From contig JAJHTX010000004.1 of NCBI GenBank assembly GCA_032164295.1, forward strand, positions 2,976,001 through 3,040,000: a DNA stretch of 64,000 nucleotides, in the 5' to 3' direction. The notes beneath the pieces are model-generated. The model saw only the letters and a list, made by a program, of their open reading frames with translations. It made no database searches and was not told the DNA's origin. Positions 1 through 12,740 of the stretch are shown here, one piece after another. Source of the DNA: Inonotus obliquus (Eukaryota > Basidiomycota > Agaricomycetes > Hymenochaetales > Hymenochaetaceae). Each line of letters begins with the position of its first letter. Within the stretch, counting starts at the first letter, position 1. A program made the translations under genes and the position numbers.

Positions 1-78
1 CACAGCAGAGCAAACTGGTTTGGGCGCCCTTTTGTTGCTGCTGTCTGTTTGGACCCTGACATCTCCTTGATCATAGCT

Positions 79-1307
79 ATGCCAAGTTCTGAGGCTCCCT
101 CATCTTCTTCATCCTCCAGGCCTCCCCCTTCTAGTCATGCCGGGGGGGCATCTGAAGCACAAAACTTTCCCATCGAAATATTTCATCAGATTCTCGAGAA
201 TGTGCCTAGGGGGACACTCACATCTGCTGCACGAGCAAACGCGGCATTCAATGAAGTATCGGAGAGGTTAATTTATCGACATCTGGAGCTTACCACAGTA
301 CCTCAGACACTGCAGTGTTTTGAGTCTCTTCGGAAGAAACCACAAGCAGCGCAGTCCGTTCGAGAGTTTGTAATCATGATCAGGTCGGTGCGCATGATTT
401 ATGGACGAACTGTCGAGATTACGTACTGATTTGATGCGTTCAGAGACTCTAAGAATCTGGTTGCAAACCTTGGTCCCAGTCTCTCAACTGCACTGCGATC
501 GCTCACCCAGCTTACCGCGCTTCACATTGCGTTGGAAGGTCCATACCTGCGGGCTCTTAATGGGTGCACATTTCCTCGACTTATTACATTCTCCTCCATT
601 GCGGACCTTTCTCCCGACCCAGCGCCTTTGGTAGAGTTTCTTTCCCGTCATCCCTCTATCACATCCATCTGCCTAGGTGGTGATACACCTTCAAACAATC
701 CAACCTCAAGAAACACGCCACCAATCTCGTTGCCACCTAATGCTCTACCTGCGTTGTCGTCGTACATGGGCTCTCGTCGTCTGGCTCCCGCGTTGGTTCC
801 TGGACGACCTGTGCGGCGAATCACTCTCGCGTGGCATTCGCCAAACGTCGACTTTGAAGTTTCATGCATTGTGCCTCCTTTGGGTCGGACTTCGGCACCG
901 GTATTGAGCTTTAGCGTCGCAACACCAGGTTGGTCATCGGTTCTCGTTCGAGCGATTGCGGCGTGCTTGCCTGCCCTGCAGTCTCTCCGGCTACATAACA
1001 TATCCTCAGATTTTCATAACGAGTCGGTGCGCAAGTCGACCGCCCAATCATAATGTCTCGACTAATTGTGGGGTAACAGGATCTTTTCGTAACAATTACA
1101 AACGTTCTCCGCTCTTTTCCCGACCTGTCTCGCCTTGAACTTCCGTGTCATCGTAATGTTCGGTCCATATTGGATGCAGACGCAGAAGCGCGTGCCGCAA
1201 AACAATGGTCTGGCCTCGCACCTCGACTTCAGATGATCTCGTTTCCAAGCTCGCGTGCTTGGCAGCGTAATAACAGGGGTGGATGGGAACCTCTTCCAAC
1301 TCGTTGA
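79..1307 (+). CDS. F-box-like protein with LRR-like C-terminal part
   Basis: The 371-residue product has a Ser/Pro-rich N-terminus, then an F-box-like helix set near residues 32-70 (NFPIEIFHQILENV, then a hydrophobic/Ala helix). The rest is leucine-patterned like the degenerate LRRs of fungal F-box proteins. Such proteins are SCF ubiquitin-ligase substrate adaptors that bind Skp1 through the F-box; the substrate cannot be told. Exons 79-383, 444-1026 and 1080-1307 join in frame (1116 nt), with introns starting GTCGGT and GTGCGC and ending CAG. Other start codons upstream are possible because the window begins only 78 bases away. The F-box assignment is by pattern only. Large, fast-evolving F-box families are usual in Agaricomycetes. 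Confidence 0.6.
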
Positions 1308-3400
1308 ATCCGTTTCCAGTCAAGTTGTGACCCATGATCCGTTGTCCGACTAAGAGAGGCACATTATCCAGTCGAATTCTCGGCGAGTAACATCGCACTA
1401 TCTGCGCACTGAGTGTACTATACTTGAACCTGTCTGTACAATCAAGGTACTTATATTTAAATCAGGATTGTGTGCGTATATCACTGGTGTAAATTCATTC
1501 GTCCAGAGTAGCATGCTCAGATGCTACTCCTAGAGCAGTTACTACGATTGTAATCGCTTCGAGGGGCAGCAGGTCCGACATGTCATAGTCTCGCAATTGA
1601 ATATCATGCGCAATATATTGGTCATGTGGTAAAAAATCCGAGTTGCAAGAGCAGACAGCCTGATTTTCCCCGGCCTTTCCGACTCTGGTATCTGTGCCAT
1701 GATTCAAGATCTCCGACCACTGACAGAGACTTTCTGACTGCGGCAATAGAGATCGGCTTACTCTCTTTGTCCGGCCTCCTGGTGAACGGACCACTCGGAA
1801 AAGAGGGGACTGGAATTGGAAAAGAAGATGGGTTGTCTATGCTATGCACACCGTAATCATTCCGTGATACCGCGCATAAGTATTTTTAGTAAGGTTGCAC
1901 ACAGCGTGGCAGACGAGTTTCATTAATATATTTGGACCCCTTTGCCCAGTGTCCCTGATGTTTTTAGCTTAGAGTAAAATCACGGAAAAATCGGGGAATT
2001 GATGCCTACAAATGATATGACTCCAACGGAACCTGAAAGGATTGCATGAAACAATTTCTGCTGAACACTGGGCTGTTCGTACCTTTGCGCGAAGCACCGG
2101 AAACGAGCGTACATTAGATGGAGCCTATGACGGTGCACTGGATTAGCGCTACGCTGATAGTTCCGCAATAGATGAGAGAATTTATAGAAGTGATATCCGG
2201 TAGGAAGCTGACAAGCGACGGCGCCGGATGACCGAGCGCAATCTTCGAAAGGCTCCATCAATGACGGGAATCAGGAGGTTCACAGTCGCCCAAGATTTCT
2301 CTCGCGACTGTGTGATGTACACCTGCAGTGAGCACGAAGTTATCGTGACTCCGATACGCTCGTACGCCGATGAACGCCGCGAATGAATGCAGGTTACTCC
2401 TTCACTAGGACAAATTCAGTCGTGGAATAGTATTAGCTCCAACAGTATCATCGCAAGAAGCTCGTCGTCCATACAAAGGCGAAGGTAAGCGAGGGGTGTT
2501 CCGGGACCTCGCGGTGTGGTTCTCGAGACTTCCATCTTCCGGCAAGCTTCCGATTTAAACATTAAACATCCCTCGTTGAGAATAGTCGATGAAGTAGAAT
2601 GGCCTATCGGAACATGGACATCACTTGTTCGTAGACTTTATCATTCTACTATCGAGATCCGTGCGACATCAACCGATCTGGGACGCCGGAGGCCGTTGAA
2701 TTGTTTGCTTCGCGATCTTGATCTTGCAAATTAAGCAGGAAAGTACCATCTGAACACGGAAAAGGAAGCGACTCACTTAGTCATTGCCTCAGAAAGATGC
2801 ACTAGCCTCTTGATTACCCACACACACCGAGAATCGATTAGCCCCTTCTAGCCGTCCCTAACGGAGATTTCGGGCTATGTGATGAAAGCGTGCCTCGCGC
2901 TCGGGATGCTAGCGACGTAAAATCCCAACATTAAGGACCAGAAGCCTCCGTGAGTCAAACAGCAGCACTTTGCGCGGAGTATCCCCATTTTCGTGAGATT
3001 CTTAGAGATAAAAAGGAGCGTAGGAAGAGGCTATAACGAAGGTCACGGAGAACTTCATCGTCCGCATAAAAAACGACGAACCGAAGTCTGCATGCTTCAT
3101 GTATATGGGTAATAGATCGCATATCGTCGCGCCACAGTGAGAAGTTCCTCACTTGTCCGTGAAGATAGGAAGATTACATTCGCCTTGTTTACACAGGATA
3201 TTTCGACGATCCAAGAATAAGTCAAGGTGGTAGATCAGAGATCAGAATAAACGTGCCGATCAAAAATCTATTTTAATATTTATTCTCCGCATCTCGGTCA
3301 GCTGCACGTGACCTCAGTCTTACCAGATGAGATGTGCTGCCACTGCTGACCCAGTAAGTCGCCTTGTCCTCTGACCGCGACGATCTACCTCACCTTTAGA
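1308..3400. other. Intergenic stretch, no supported gene
   Basis: About 2.1 kb without a convincing gene. Short open frames occur on both strands but none has domain-like content or splices into a longer reading frame. On the minus strand around 2300-2520 there is a faint ankyrin-like phrase (GTPLAYLRLCMDDELLAMILLE), possibly the remnant of a decayed ankyrin-repeat gene, but it is too short and broken to annotate as one. Confidence 0.4.
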
Positions 3401-4760
3401 ATGAGCATTCGGCGTCGCAGCACAGTCCATGATCTTGCAAGCTTGCGGGTACATCCGGACGGTTCGCGGGTGCAAACTAGTGCTTTTAACGATCCGAAGG
3501 TACGGTCAGCTGTGAAGGACCAGCCGGCTCGTCATGCTCGACGTACCGGCCGAGATGTACAAGGGAACTTTATTGCTCTTGATGCCGGCGGATCGGCTGC
3601 TGTGAAGCAACGCAGAAGTGCGAAAACTTACGAAGCTGAGCAGCCTGAGATTCAGCATCAGGAAAGAACGGAGGGTCTATCGGAGCAAGCGGAAGTCGTT
3701 GTGGACACGTTCATGAAGCCAAAGGACAGGGCCGAGTCGGAACGGCCATCAGGCTGCAATTCGGAGGCCGGAGAGGGCGGAGCTATAAGCGACGATGTGG
3801 GGTCTGTGAAAGATTATAGAACGAAGAAGAGGAGGAAGTTTTATCATGACTTCTCTTTTCTCAGCGAGTTACACACGAAGCCACCGGACGTTGTCATGTC
3901 CGAGCTAGTGCCAATCTCGGGTGCCGTCTTACCGTCGGAGAGCGTCATAGGAAAAGGACCTCCGTATTCTCAGCTGATACTGCCTGTGCCTTCATCTGTG
4001 AGAATTTTATTCCTATGTGGATACTTCCTGGATGAATCCTCAATGTTCTAATAATAGGATTTGCTTAAATATGTACACCATTACGCGAGCGGATTCTATA
4101 CGGCACGCGGTTGTCTCTTCAATGCTCCAAAGAAAGCACGCGAGGCGAGGAAACTGCGCAGCTTAACGAAGCTCGGGAAGGATGCTACCAGAAAATCTGG
4201 GCAACGGATCTTTGGCGAAGATAGTCTGAGACTCCAGTCATTCGATAACGATGCAAGTGAAGCTGATCTTGACGGTGAGATAGTCGGAGACAAGGCGGAA
4301 CGGGTGCAGAGTGGCGTACAAGAAAATGGAACGGAACAACGGGAAATGAGACTTAGAGGAAGTCGGAAGGCTAGACAAAAAGAAAGGCCGAAGCGTGACA
4401 TGTATAAAGCATTCGATGGCTCTGCCTTGATGACCTTTGGTACGAAAACTCTCCGTGCTTCCTCTGACCTACAGCAAGACTCACGGAACCTAAGGGATGC
4501 TTCTCCAAGAGCACGTTGCGGAGGTGCTAAGTGCCGAGGTACCAGAGGACTGGTTGCACCAGATGGGAGCAGTAGAAGCAGATGGAGTCCGAGGAGCAAA
4601 GCGCAGCCGAAAAGCGACGGAAATTGAGGGAGATATGGCTTGCGGGAGTATGGCGAGTAAGGATTCACAACAGCCTGTCAAAACTCAAGAAACCTCTGGC
4701 TCGGTTAGCGATACTAATGCCACGTCTATCCGCAGCTCTCTGCCAAGCCAAGCAGTGTAG
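3401..4760 (+). CDS. Unrecognised basic, largely disordered nuclear-type protein
   Basis: Exons 3401-3997, 4058-4439 and 4495-4760 join into one 414-residue frame. The N-terminal 200 residues are charged and probably disordered, with a basic patch (KKRRKFYHDFSF) that could act as a nuclear localisation signal. A helical block follows the first intron (DLLKYVHHYASGFY). The second intron joins DGSALMTFG to MLLQEHVAEVL, giving a hydrophobic helix after a long charged linker. The two-helix pattern faintly recalls Rrn9-type RNA polymerase I factors, but this is impression only and no function is assigned. A 190-codon open frame on the opposite strand (4096-4668) is a shadow of this gene. The gene converges on uL13m, leaving about 140 bases between the two ends. 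Confidence 0.6.
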
Positions 4761-4903
4761 TTGTATGAATAGTCCTCTGAGAAGTGCACGAGCTTCTAGA
4801 ATACATGAATCAACTTGCATTGTCAAAATAATGAGTAAGATATCGGAAATAAGCGTGCGACTCGTTTGAACAACGGCCACCAGATATAAACCGTAGCTCT
4901 CAG

Positions 4904-5604
4904 CTATGGGCTACGCACAGTCTCACTCGGGAGCGTGCCGTCTTCCCATCGCTTCAGAATATTATGCTTGAATGGACCCATATCTTCGTCTGCGAATATT
5001 CGTAGACGCTCCAGCCGGCGATCACGTAGTTTGTTCTTCGGTAGCATTCCAGATACGGCCTCCCGGATAATCTTCCAGATGGACGGCGGCCCCATGTGGA
5101 GGCAGTGAGAATCAGCAAATACGACCAGCATGGCGCAGAAAAAGGGTGGTGATGATACTCACGTCTTCGGGTTTCCTTACAAGGAGGTCCTTGAACTTTC
5201 GCTCCTTCAAGCCTCCTGGGTACATCGTGTGTTTGTAGTAGACCTTCTGCTGCTCTTTGTTCCCTGATACTCGAATTTTTCGGGCGTTTGTCACTACAAC
5301 ATAGTCACCGCAGTCCGCTGATAGTTCAAGAATATCACACGCACAAAATAACAGCAATGGTGTCAAAAATGAGTCAAGTGGATAGTATAAATACGGACAC
5401 ACCTCCTGGGTCGTACATCGGTTTATGTTTACCCATTAGTACGATTGCTATTCGATCCGCAAGTTTGCCTAGCGTTCGTCCCGAAGCGTCGACATGGTGC
5501 CATACTTTAGCATAGGCTAAAACTGTCTATAAACAAGAGATAAGCTCGTCGGAAACAAATCGAATTTGGTATTTTGGACTTACATTACCAATTGCTTGAG
5601 ACAT
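4904..5604 (-). CDS. Mitochondrial large-subunit ribosomal protein uL13m
   Basis: A 155-residue protein of the uL13 family, part of the mitochondrial 54S subunit. Exons 5604-5584, 5526-5403, 5317-5163 and 5071-4904 (minus strand) join in frame. Family features are plain: [22 protein letters not shown] near the start, [20 protein letters not shown] formed exactly across the second splice, [12 protein letters not shown], and [24 protein letters not shown] across the third. The short length, the absence of the eukaryotic cytosolic uL13 C-terminus and the bacterial-type signature point to the mitochondrial form. The first exon encodes only seven residues (MSQAIGN). The gene is divergent from CDK8 with about 200 bases between start codons, so the two may share a promoter region. 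Confidence 0.92.
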
Positions 5605-5804
5605 CCTAGTTAACGACTGCGTTTACGTCGTTCACAACGTTCACAAGAAGTCGATCGGGATTTGGCACGCAAAAAAGTGAGTCGTGTGGATAACCTTCCC
5701 AGCTCGTGACACTGTGACATTTATCTTCGTCACGAATCACACCTCACCATGCTCTTGCACAAGTTTCACATTTACCACGACGTGAGTCGCAAGGTATAGT
5801 CAAT

Positions 5805-7478
5805 ATGGAGGATAGGTCCAGTGCATTTCAAAACGATCCTATGCGGGCCTATCGCGCCAAGCGAGATAGTACACGCAGGTCCGTTCAGTCCAAGTATTCT
5901 TTTCTGGGATTCATCTCCTCTGGAACCTATGGACGCGTGTACAAGGTCCAAGCAAAGGATGGAGAATGCGCAAACTGTGTCTACGCAGCGAAGAAGTTCA
6001 AACCAGATAAAGAAGGAGAAAATGCTACATACACCGGGATTAGTCAAAGTGCGATCCGAGAAATTGCGGTTCGTTGTTTGTTTTATGTATCAATCTTCGC
6101 GCCACAACAAGCTGACTTGCCTCGTCAATATGTTAGCTAAATCGCGAGATAGACCATGAAAACATTGCAGCGCTGAAAGAAGTCATATTGGAAGACAAGT
6201 CAATTTACATGATATTCGAATACGCGGAACATGACTTTCTTGTTAGTGTTTCTTCGGTTGAGAACAGTCAGATGTCACATTTTTTACCTCCCCTGTTGCA
6301 GCAAGTTATCCATCACCACTCTCAGAATCTCCGAACGCCAATATCCGAACCCGTTCTCAAGTCGCTCACATATCAGCTTCTAAATGGTGTTCTCTACCTC
6401 CATTCCTGTCATATTCTGCACCGGGATTTGAAACCAGCAAACATCCTGATAACTTCCAACGGTGTTGTCAAGATTGGTGATCTTGGCCTAGCTCGGCTAG
6501 TCTACGAACCTCTTCAGGCACTCATCCTAGGCGACAAAGTTGTTGTAACCATTTGGTATCGTGCACCCGAATTGCTTCTTGGTGCAAAACATTACACAAA
6601 GGCGATCGATATATGGGCTGTTGGCTGTGTTTTGGCAGAGCTGGCCAGCTTGAGACCGATATTCAAAGGAGAAGAGGCAAAGATGGACTCCAAAAAGAAT
6701 GTTCCATTTCAACGAGACCAACTACTGAAGATATTCGATGTCCGAGGGACCCCTGACGGTGAGATCAGGTGGCTCTGACATTGCTGACAGGCTCATCCCT
6801 TCCAGTGGCAGAATGGCCAGCACTAAAATGCATGCCAGAATATCAGAATATGAAGCGACTCGATAAGTGAGTAATGGGAATATAAGATTCATTCTGCTTT
6901 ATCGTTGAGCTTTCTATGAATAGGTTCAAGGATAGATTGTACGATTGGTGTCAATCGCGTATTCGGTCCAAAGATGGATACGATCTTCTACGACGTCTGT
7001 TCGCATATGATCCGGAGAAACGGCTGACAGCTCGTGAGGCGCTAGAGCACAAATGGTTCCAAGAGGAGCCCATTCCAACACGAAAGTACGTTCTTCTACC
7101 TTGATTGGCCGTTTCTTCATCTAATCACAGATTTCTAGCGCTTTCCTCACTCTGAGTGCATCGCAACTGCCTCCCCAGCGGCGAATAACGCATGACGAGG
7201 CATCGTCCGCATTGCTTCCAACAAACGCTGCCGCTGCCGCCGCTCGAGCTCCTCCACCAGCTCCCGCAAGCTCTGCACGTCCTCCTAGTGGTGTACCGAG
7301 CTTTGCAAGTGGTGGTTTTGGTCCTGCGGCGCCTGCTGCTGCTGGATCAGGATCTTATGCGACTGGGACGGCTTACGGGGGTGTGAACATGGCACGCTTG
7401 CCGTTGGGCGTAAACTCTGGGACAGAAGGGAGCGATATTGTTGCGAGGAATACCCGGAAGAAGGCGAGGCTCGGTTGA
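5805..7478 (+). CDS. SSN3: Cyclin-dependent kinase 8, Mediator kinase module (SSN3/SRB10-like)
   Basis: Serine/threonine kinase of the Mediator CDK8 module, acting with cyclin C on RNA polymerase II transcription. Six exons (5805-6068, 6137-6241, 6302-6758, 6806-6866, 6924-7085, 7139-7478) give 462 residues. Visible are the Gly-rich loop [10 protein letters not shown] (38-47), the ATP lysine in YAAKKF (63-64), the C-helix [11 protein letters not shown] (78-88, a variant of the CDK8 SMSACRE motif), HRDLKPAN (163-170), DLG at 183-185, [25 protein letters not shown], and the CDK8-diagnostic [18 protein letters not shown] insert. The tail has Ala/Pro and Gly/Ala low complexity, as in other fungal SSN3 proteins. 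All catalytic residues are present. DLG in place of the metazoan DMG is conservative. Confidence 0.95.
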
Positions 7479-9185
7479 GAGCTGATTTCTCTAGAACTGC
7501 TATTGGTGATATCTTTGGACTTGTGGCTATCGACGTGTGGACACATGTTGCGGGATGTTATCATACGCGGGTGAAGACGAGTCGACCTCGGACCTGGAAG
7601 GATACCTGAAGGGCTGCAAGTACCCCCCGATGAACCCTATCTATTACATTCCGGAAATCAGCTTGTATTGCGCATCTGTGAAGTTTGATCGGTACGCAGT
7701 CCCCCTTGCTGGTCATCAGCTTGTTGTTTCCCGGAAGCGAACTTTTGTATCCGGACCAATCTACCGGTTTCTCTCACCACGACTTCCGTGAAAGTCCGTT
7801 CGGTAGTTCCATCGCGGTGGACAACATCATCACGGCTGTGTGTACTATAGAATGGACCGAATCAATGTTCAGTTGGAGGAATGCAGGTCGCTGCACGCAA
7901 CTATCCGTGTTCAAACTCTCCAAAGCCTCCGATCGCCTAGTTCTACCGATGTCTTGCAAGAGTCTGGTAATGTGACTGTCTTCCCGGTTCCTTCTTGCTC
8001 TAGAAGCAGCCGCGGGGACGGTGGGAAGGACACCATGGGTGATCTTACTAATGCTCCTCTGGGTTTTTGAGCTGACAAGTTGGCTCAGATTGTACTCGCT
8101 TGATTGGGTGAAGGAAATACTGTCATGGGAGGTTCACATCTGGAATCTTGGTTATGTCTAAAGCGAATCAACTAGACAGATTCTGGTCCACATCCATCTT
8201 GGTGAGCCTTCGTTACAGCCGGAACTCAGATCCTCTGAGATTATCATAGCCGTGGAACAGTGCAAAGGGAGCGCATTACTTTGGTCAGACTAGGGAACTC
8301 CTAAACAGAGAGTACGGAACAACGCAGTCTTCAGAAGCTAGTAAACACTGAATCCCGCCACCACTGAAGCTTTCCTTGGCTCATGATGCACTTGCTAGCG
8401 GTCTTCTCATAAACTCAGAACAAGAGGGACTGTCTGCTTTCATGAATTCTAAGTTCAAGAATCAGCAATGCATTATTTCTCGTTCATTAGGTTTTTCCAA
8501 GCACAAAGCGGAGGATACAATCTTTGCCATAATTCCGACCCGAAGAGATACAGTGTCCGATAGTGCGGAGAAAGAAATCCAGGGCATTGGGGAACGATAA
8601 CACAGCCATCGATACCTAACCAGCAGTCTTCTTACTTGATCCCTGGAGTATCAATACTATTCGTGCAGAAAGTCATTGTCCAATACGGGCTACATAGATT
8701 AATAGGGACGAAAGCAGACTCCTTGCGGTATCTAGCGTCGGGTTTCGGCGACTTTTGAATTATTGTAATGAATGAAGGAACCTCAGATTAGTGTATTGTC
8801 GGTACTGTATTGTCGGTACATTGATGGAACCAAAACAGTTCGCCGATCAATCTTCAATTTAGATCCTTATTCAGCGGCTCAAGGAACAAACGCTTTGTAC
8901 AACTTCCTCCACTCTGATTCGGCGGTCGGGCTTGCATGTGTTGATTGCCGCAACAACCCTCCTTTCGCAGCGGAAGAATCTGGATAATATTATGAATGTC
9001 AAGAAATTACAAGGGACAAACAACGCGCGAAAGCTACGGGAATTACCCTTTGTCAATACAAGAGAAAAAGCACCGTCACTAGGGTTCATTGAATTCCGAA
9101 CGAATAAATCTTAGAGATTAGTAGATAATTAAGGAGCACATTGTAGCCATGAAGCATAGAGTCAAGTCACTTCTGCCTCCTTTTC
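7479..9185. other. Intergenic stretch, no supported gene
   Basis: About 1.7 kb between the CDK8 stop and the convergent DUF6533 gene. Several short open frames (up to 96 codons) have no recognisable domain, and none joins to another by splice sites that would extend coding. I see no repeat, tRNA or transposon signature. Confidence 0.4.
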
Positions 9186-11142
9186 TTATCGCTTTGAACT
9201 AAGATCCGGATCCTGGACACCGTCCACTCCCTTGACTCCGTTTGCTCCGACTGGAGAGACAGGTGAAAAGGCCGTCGAGCCACTGAACATGCTACCTGTC
9301 GTCGTCACTCTCCTGTCAAGTCCCCTTTCATCCTCAATTTCGGGTCCGCACCCGCGCTCTACCCGGGACGGATCTTGCTGGTCCTGAGATTGGGAGATAC
9401 GACACAATCCGTCAGAGGCCATCGTGCTGAGTGCGAATGTTTCGGAGGCAGCTGCGGTAGATACATCAGCGTCAACACATGATCGTCGTCGCTCAAAATT
9501 CTTGCGGATGTTAAGAAGGAGTCGTTGTGCCATGACTGTTGAGAGTGCCACTGCAAGTGCGACTGGGATTTCGCCGATTCGTCCCTGACAATAGAAATTA
9601 AATAAAGTGATTAATAATGGGCGAGGGTAAGGGCGGGGGAACGGAACGTACGTTTTCGATGATCCATGCAAGTGCATTAGTCAAAAATATTGCAAAGATC
9701 CTATCAGGATCGGAAGATGGTTCATAATTAGCATATCAATAACATATCATTAATCTGACGTGCATGAACAAGGAGGATACTCACACAAGAAAGTACAAAA
9801 TAGAGTCCCTGACTAACAGCTCGAGCGCCTTCGCCGCACGTCCAGACCTACTCCCTCGTCCCCTACAACATAGCCCGAGCCCGAAATCCGCGACATTCAG
9901 TTCAAGTTCATGATCCCGCACGGACTGTATCCCTTTGGCGAGGGCCAGAACGAAGAGGAGGAACTCGAATGCAAGGAAGGGAATCCAGTAGAGGTAGGAG
10001 AGGCGCCATGTATTGGTCAGGATGCATGTGGACATGCTGAGCTCGAGAGAAGGGTCGGCGTTAACTGCACCTGAAGAGAAAAGATGAAACGAGGTCCGAA
10101 AGCCCGATGCCGAGGAGCGATTAGAATGATGCATACCTATTTGTGCCCTTGTCGAAAGGATAAGGATGATGAGTTCTGCGATTATGACGCATGTAAACCC
10201 GACTACAAGCAAAACCGATATCCGCTTGCTTGAGCTGTACATGGCGTATAATCGCAGCATCAGGATTACTGAAAACAGCGGCCACGTGTGATCAGATATA
10301 AATCCTCTACACGGAGAAAACGTAGTGACGACTCACTTTCAGTAATGCCATATACAAAGATTCCAGATACTGCTTGCCAGCGCAGCCAGACGAAGCCTAT
10401 ATTCAGCGCAAGGGAGCTCGAACACGTCCATAGAGAAGAAGTTGAGATATCTCACATCTAGAAAATGGCTAGGTTAGAAACCGACCGTTGGGGCGTGACG
10501 AGAATGTCTCAAAATCGCTCACAGACGTGAAGTGATACTTGGAGAGTATAATACTATTGATTTTTGATGAGCGACTCCGAACCTTATAGTTCAAGACGTT
10601 GGGAGACACGTACTGTTTGAATTGAATCTGAGGGCGTTTGATCAGTGAAACCTTTGGAAGACCGTAACGAATACCCACATAACTGTGAAGATATTATAAT
10701 ATCGACTCTAGTCATCCATGGTGAGCATGAGACTCTTATGCTTTTATTGGGCGCATATTGCATACAATTAAAAACAGCGCTTTACCAGCAGACCATCGTG
10801 AGTTCTGGTTTGATAGAAGGTCAGATCAACATAAATCAGAGAAGACGCTAGGTGCCACTCACCCATATTAAATGCAGTTCGTCTCCAAAGGTAATCACTA
10901 ATCAATGAACGTCAGTCCAAGATTATCAGGCGCTAAAGGGGCACGGGGCTCGAAATAATCAAACGTACGGTGATCATAGAGGATAATGGCAGAAGACGAG
11001 GCTATGAATACCGCCGTGAAGATAAATATTGGGTAAGGTGTCAGCAATCAACGGCATACGCACCAGTGCAGAGCCTCCCGTACCACAAACCACGCTCTGC
11101 AAGTACGTCCGGAACTTCAACGCCCCACTCCGACGCCATCAT
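9186..11142 (-). CDS. DUF6533-type seven-helix membrane protein
   Basis: A basidiomycete multi-TM family with an N-terminal DUF6533 domain; receptor-like, function unknown. Early exons 11142-11064, 11001-10969 and 10897-10863 join in frame into ASSSAIILYDHLITFGDELHLIW, the family hallmark. A further exon near 10582-10523 gives VRSRSSKINSIILSKYHF. Later exons give WLRWQAVSGIFVYG (ending near 10340), LMLRLYAMYSSSKRI (10268-10137), YLYWIPFLAFEFLLF (10070-9785), VIFAIFLTNALAW (9700-9652) and PVALAVALSTVMAQRLLLNIR in the last exon (9584-9186). The last exon carries a roughly 100-residue soluble tail. Two oddities: the third intron would be about 280 bases, and I could not close the frame between about 10520 and 10420. 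Either an exon was missed or this copy has a frameshift. Confidence 0.7.
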
Positions 11143-11919
11143 TTTTGTCGATGCCACGGCAGCCTATATATACCAGGTCCTTTTGTGCGGCAATCAGGGT
11201 TTTTTTCATCGGGCTTGAGCACCGAACTAACGAGCGGAACCGAGAGTGGTGACGGATGGAGACAAAAGACGACGCCTCACAGAATGGACGGCGACGATTG
11301 CAACATGTCAGTTACCTCGGTTACTATAATCAAGCTCGACATGAGGTCTGGAGTGCGAAACATCAGAGTAGGACGCATGTGAACGTTAACGCTATCCGTG
11401 CGAACATCACGGAATCAAGCCTTGGGCGTCGTTCTTGCCGCATTCAAATCAATCCTTGGATGCCTTAATTAGAGAATTTTTAGTGATTTTGTTCAATTAC
11501 AATGGCGACGGAAACAGAATTGCGCCGACAATTTAATTGGCGCTGGTGACGCTTTCGGGGCGGAGATAAGAGTGTTTTAAGGTAAGCACTGTGGTCGTCT
11601 TGGCTGCAGTGAAGGCAGGCGATTCAATGACAGCACTCTTCAGCTCATCAATCGTCATAATTCTTTTATTTCTGCAGTGCACAATATGCTACAGCTACAC
11701 CGTCTGAAACAGGAATCGAAGTCAGATGCCGATTATACATATCATCGGGAAGCGCAGAACAAGACAGATTAGGTATCAGAAAGGTTATAATGATTCCGGA
11801 TAGACTGGTATCTTCAACGAGAAAGTAAATTTTCCTCTCTGTTGAGGGAGTCTATGTGTCATCCCGTAAGGCGAATGAGGAAAGAAGGAAAGGGAAGAAC
11901 AGAAGTTTAAAATACTTAC
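11143..11919. other. Intergenic stretch before eS12
   Basis: About 780 bases between the DUF6533 start and the eS12 stop. The part next to eS12 is its 3' UTR, with a consensus GTAAGT directly after the stop codon (see findings). No other coding or repeat signal was seen; the plus-strand open frames at 10970-11468 overlap the DUF6533 5' exons and lack domain content. Confidence 0.4.
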
Positions 11920-12418
11920 CTAGCGGTTCTTGAAGTAATCAAGCAGGACATTCAAGCCTTCACTTTCAACACCATAATCCTTAACAACAACGCACGAGCA
12001 TCCGACGATCTTACGTGGGTTACCCTCACGGTCGATCTTGCACAAGCCAGCCCAAGTTCCGAGAACCTTCGCATCACCAACTTTAATGAGGTTGATTTTA
12101 TGTTCGGCACACAGTGCCTCAATGAGTTTGATGTACTCCGCCTCCGTACAGGTTTCGACAAGAACGCATAGGTGAGCCTGGCGCTTGTCGAGAGCTTTGG
12201 CGCATTCGCGCAATCCGCGGGCGAGCCCGTCGTGCACGAGTGCATTTTTCAGGACTTGCTATATAAATCACGCATACCCGTCAGTAACTTCCATATAGAC
12301 AAGTTACGTGGTCAAGAACCTTGAGCGCATCCTCAAGAGACATTTTACCCTTCGGGGCCTCGCTGACCTCGACCTCAGCCGGGGCATCGACTTGAACTTC
12401 ATCTCCAGCGTCAGACAT
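11920..12418 (-). CDS. RPS12: 40S ribosomal protein eS12
   Basis: Cytosolic small-subunit protein of the L7Ae-like fold, located in the beak of the 40S subunit. Two exons (12418-12308 and 12258-11920) give 149 residues. An acidic N-terminal tail ([20 protein letters not shown]) is followed by [13 protein letters not shown] joined to [23 protein letters not shown], then [43 protein letters not shown] and a YFKNR terminus, all typical of eS12. The start is the first ATG of the frame before the acidic tail. The gene is divergent from CHS5 with about 320 bases between start codons. Confidence 0.95.
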
Positions 12419-12740
12419 CCTAGCAAAGAGCACCGGTATATTCTCGTGAGAATTTTCAATCCATTTAACAGAGGCTTTACCAACCTGTTTCGTTGAATAA
12501 GAAAGCAACAAAGAAAGGGATATCTTCTTCCGCTATCGTTGATGTGAAGAAACTGCGGGATGCGGCGACAGGGAGCAAATTATTCGTTGTTGGTCCGTGC
12601 GCATTACTGCTTCTCACAATCAGGTGAGATGCGTGACCTCAGAGGTGATCGACGTTGCCTTTTCCGATTCCAACGCGTCGCTCGTGTCATCACGATCTTC
12701 TCTCAACCGCTAAGTGCTTCTACGACCGTGACCTGCGGCC

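Noticed and set aside
2300..2520. Ankyrin-like phrase on the minus strand
   Set aside because: One short match (GTPLAYLRLCMDDELLAMILLE) ends in a stop and no second repeat is found nearby in frame. Not enough for a gene call.
4096..4668. 190-codon minus-strand open frame opposite the unrecognised basic protein gene
   Set aside because: Leu/Ser/Arg-rich, no domain, and lies entirely antisense to a spliced plus-strand frame with charged, protein-like content. Treated as a shadow.
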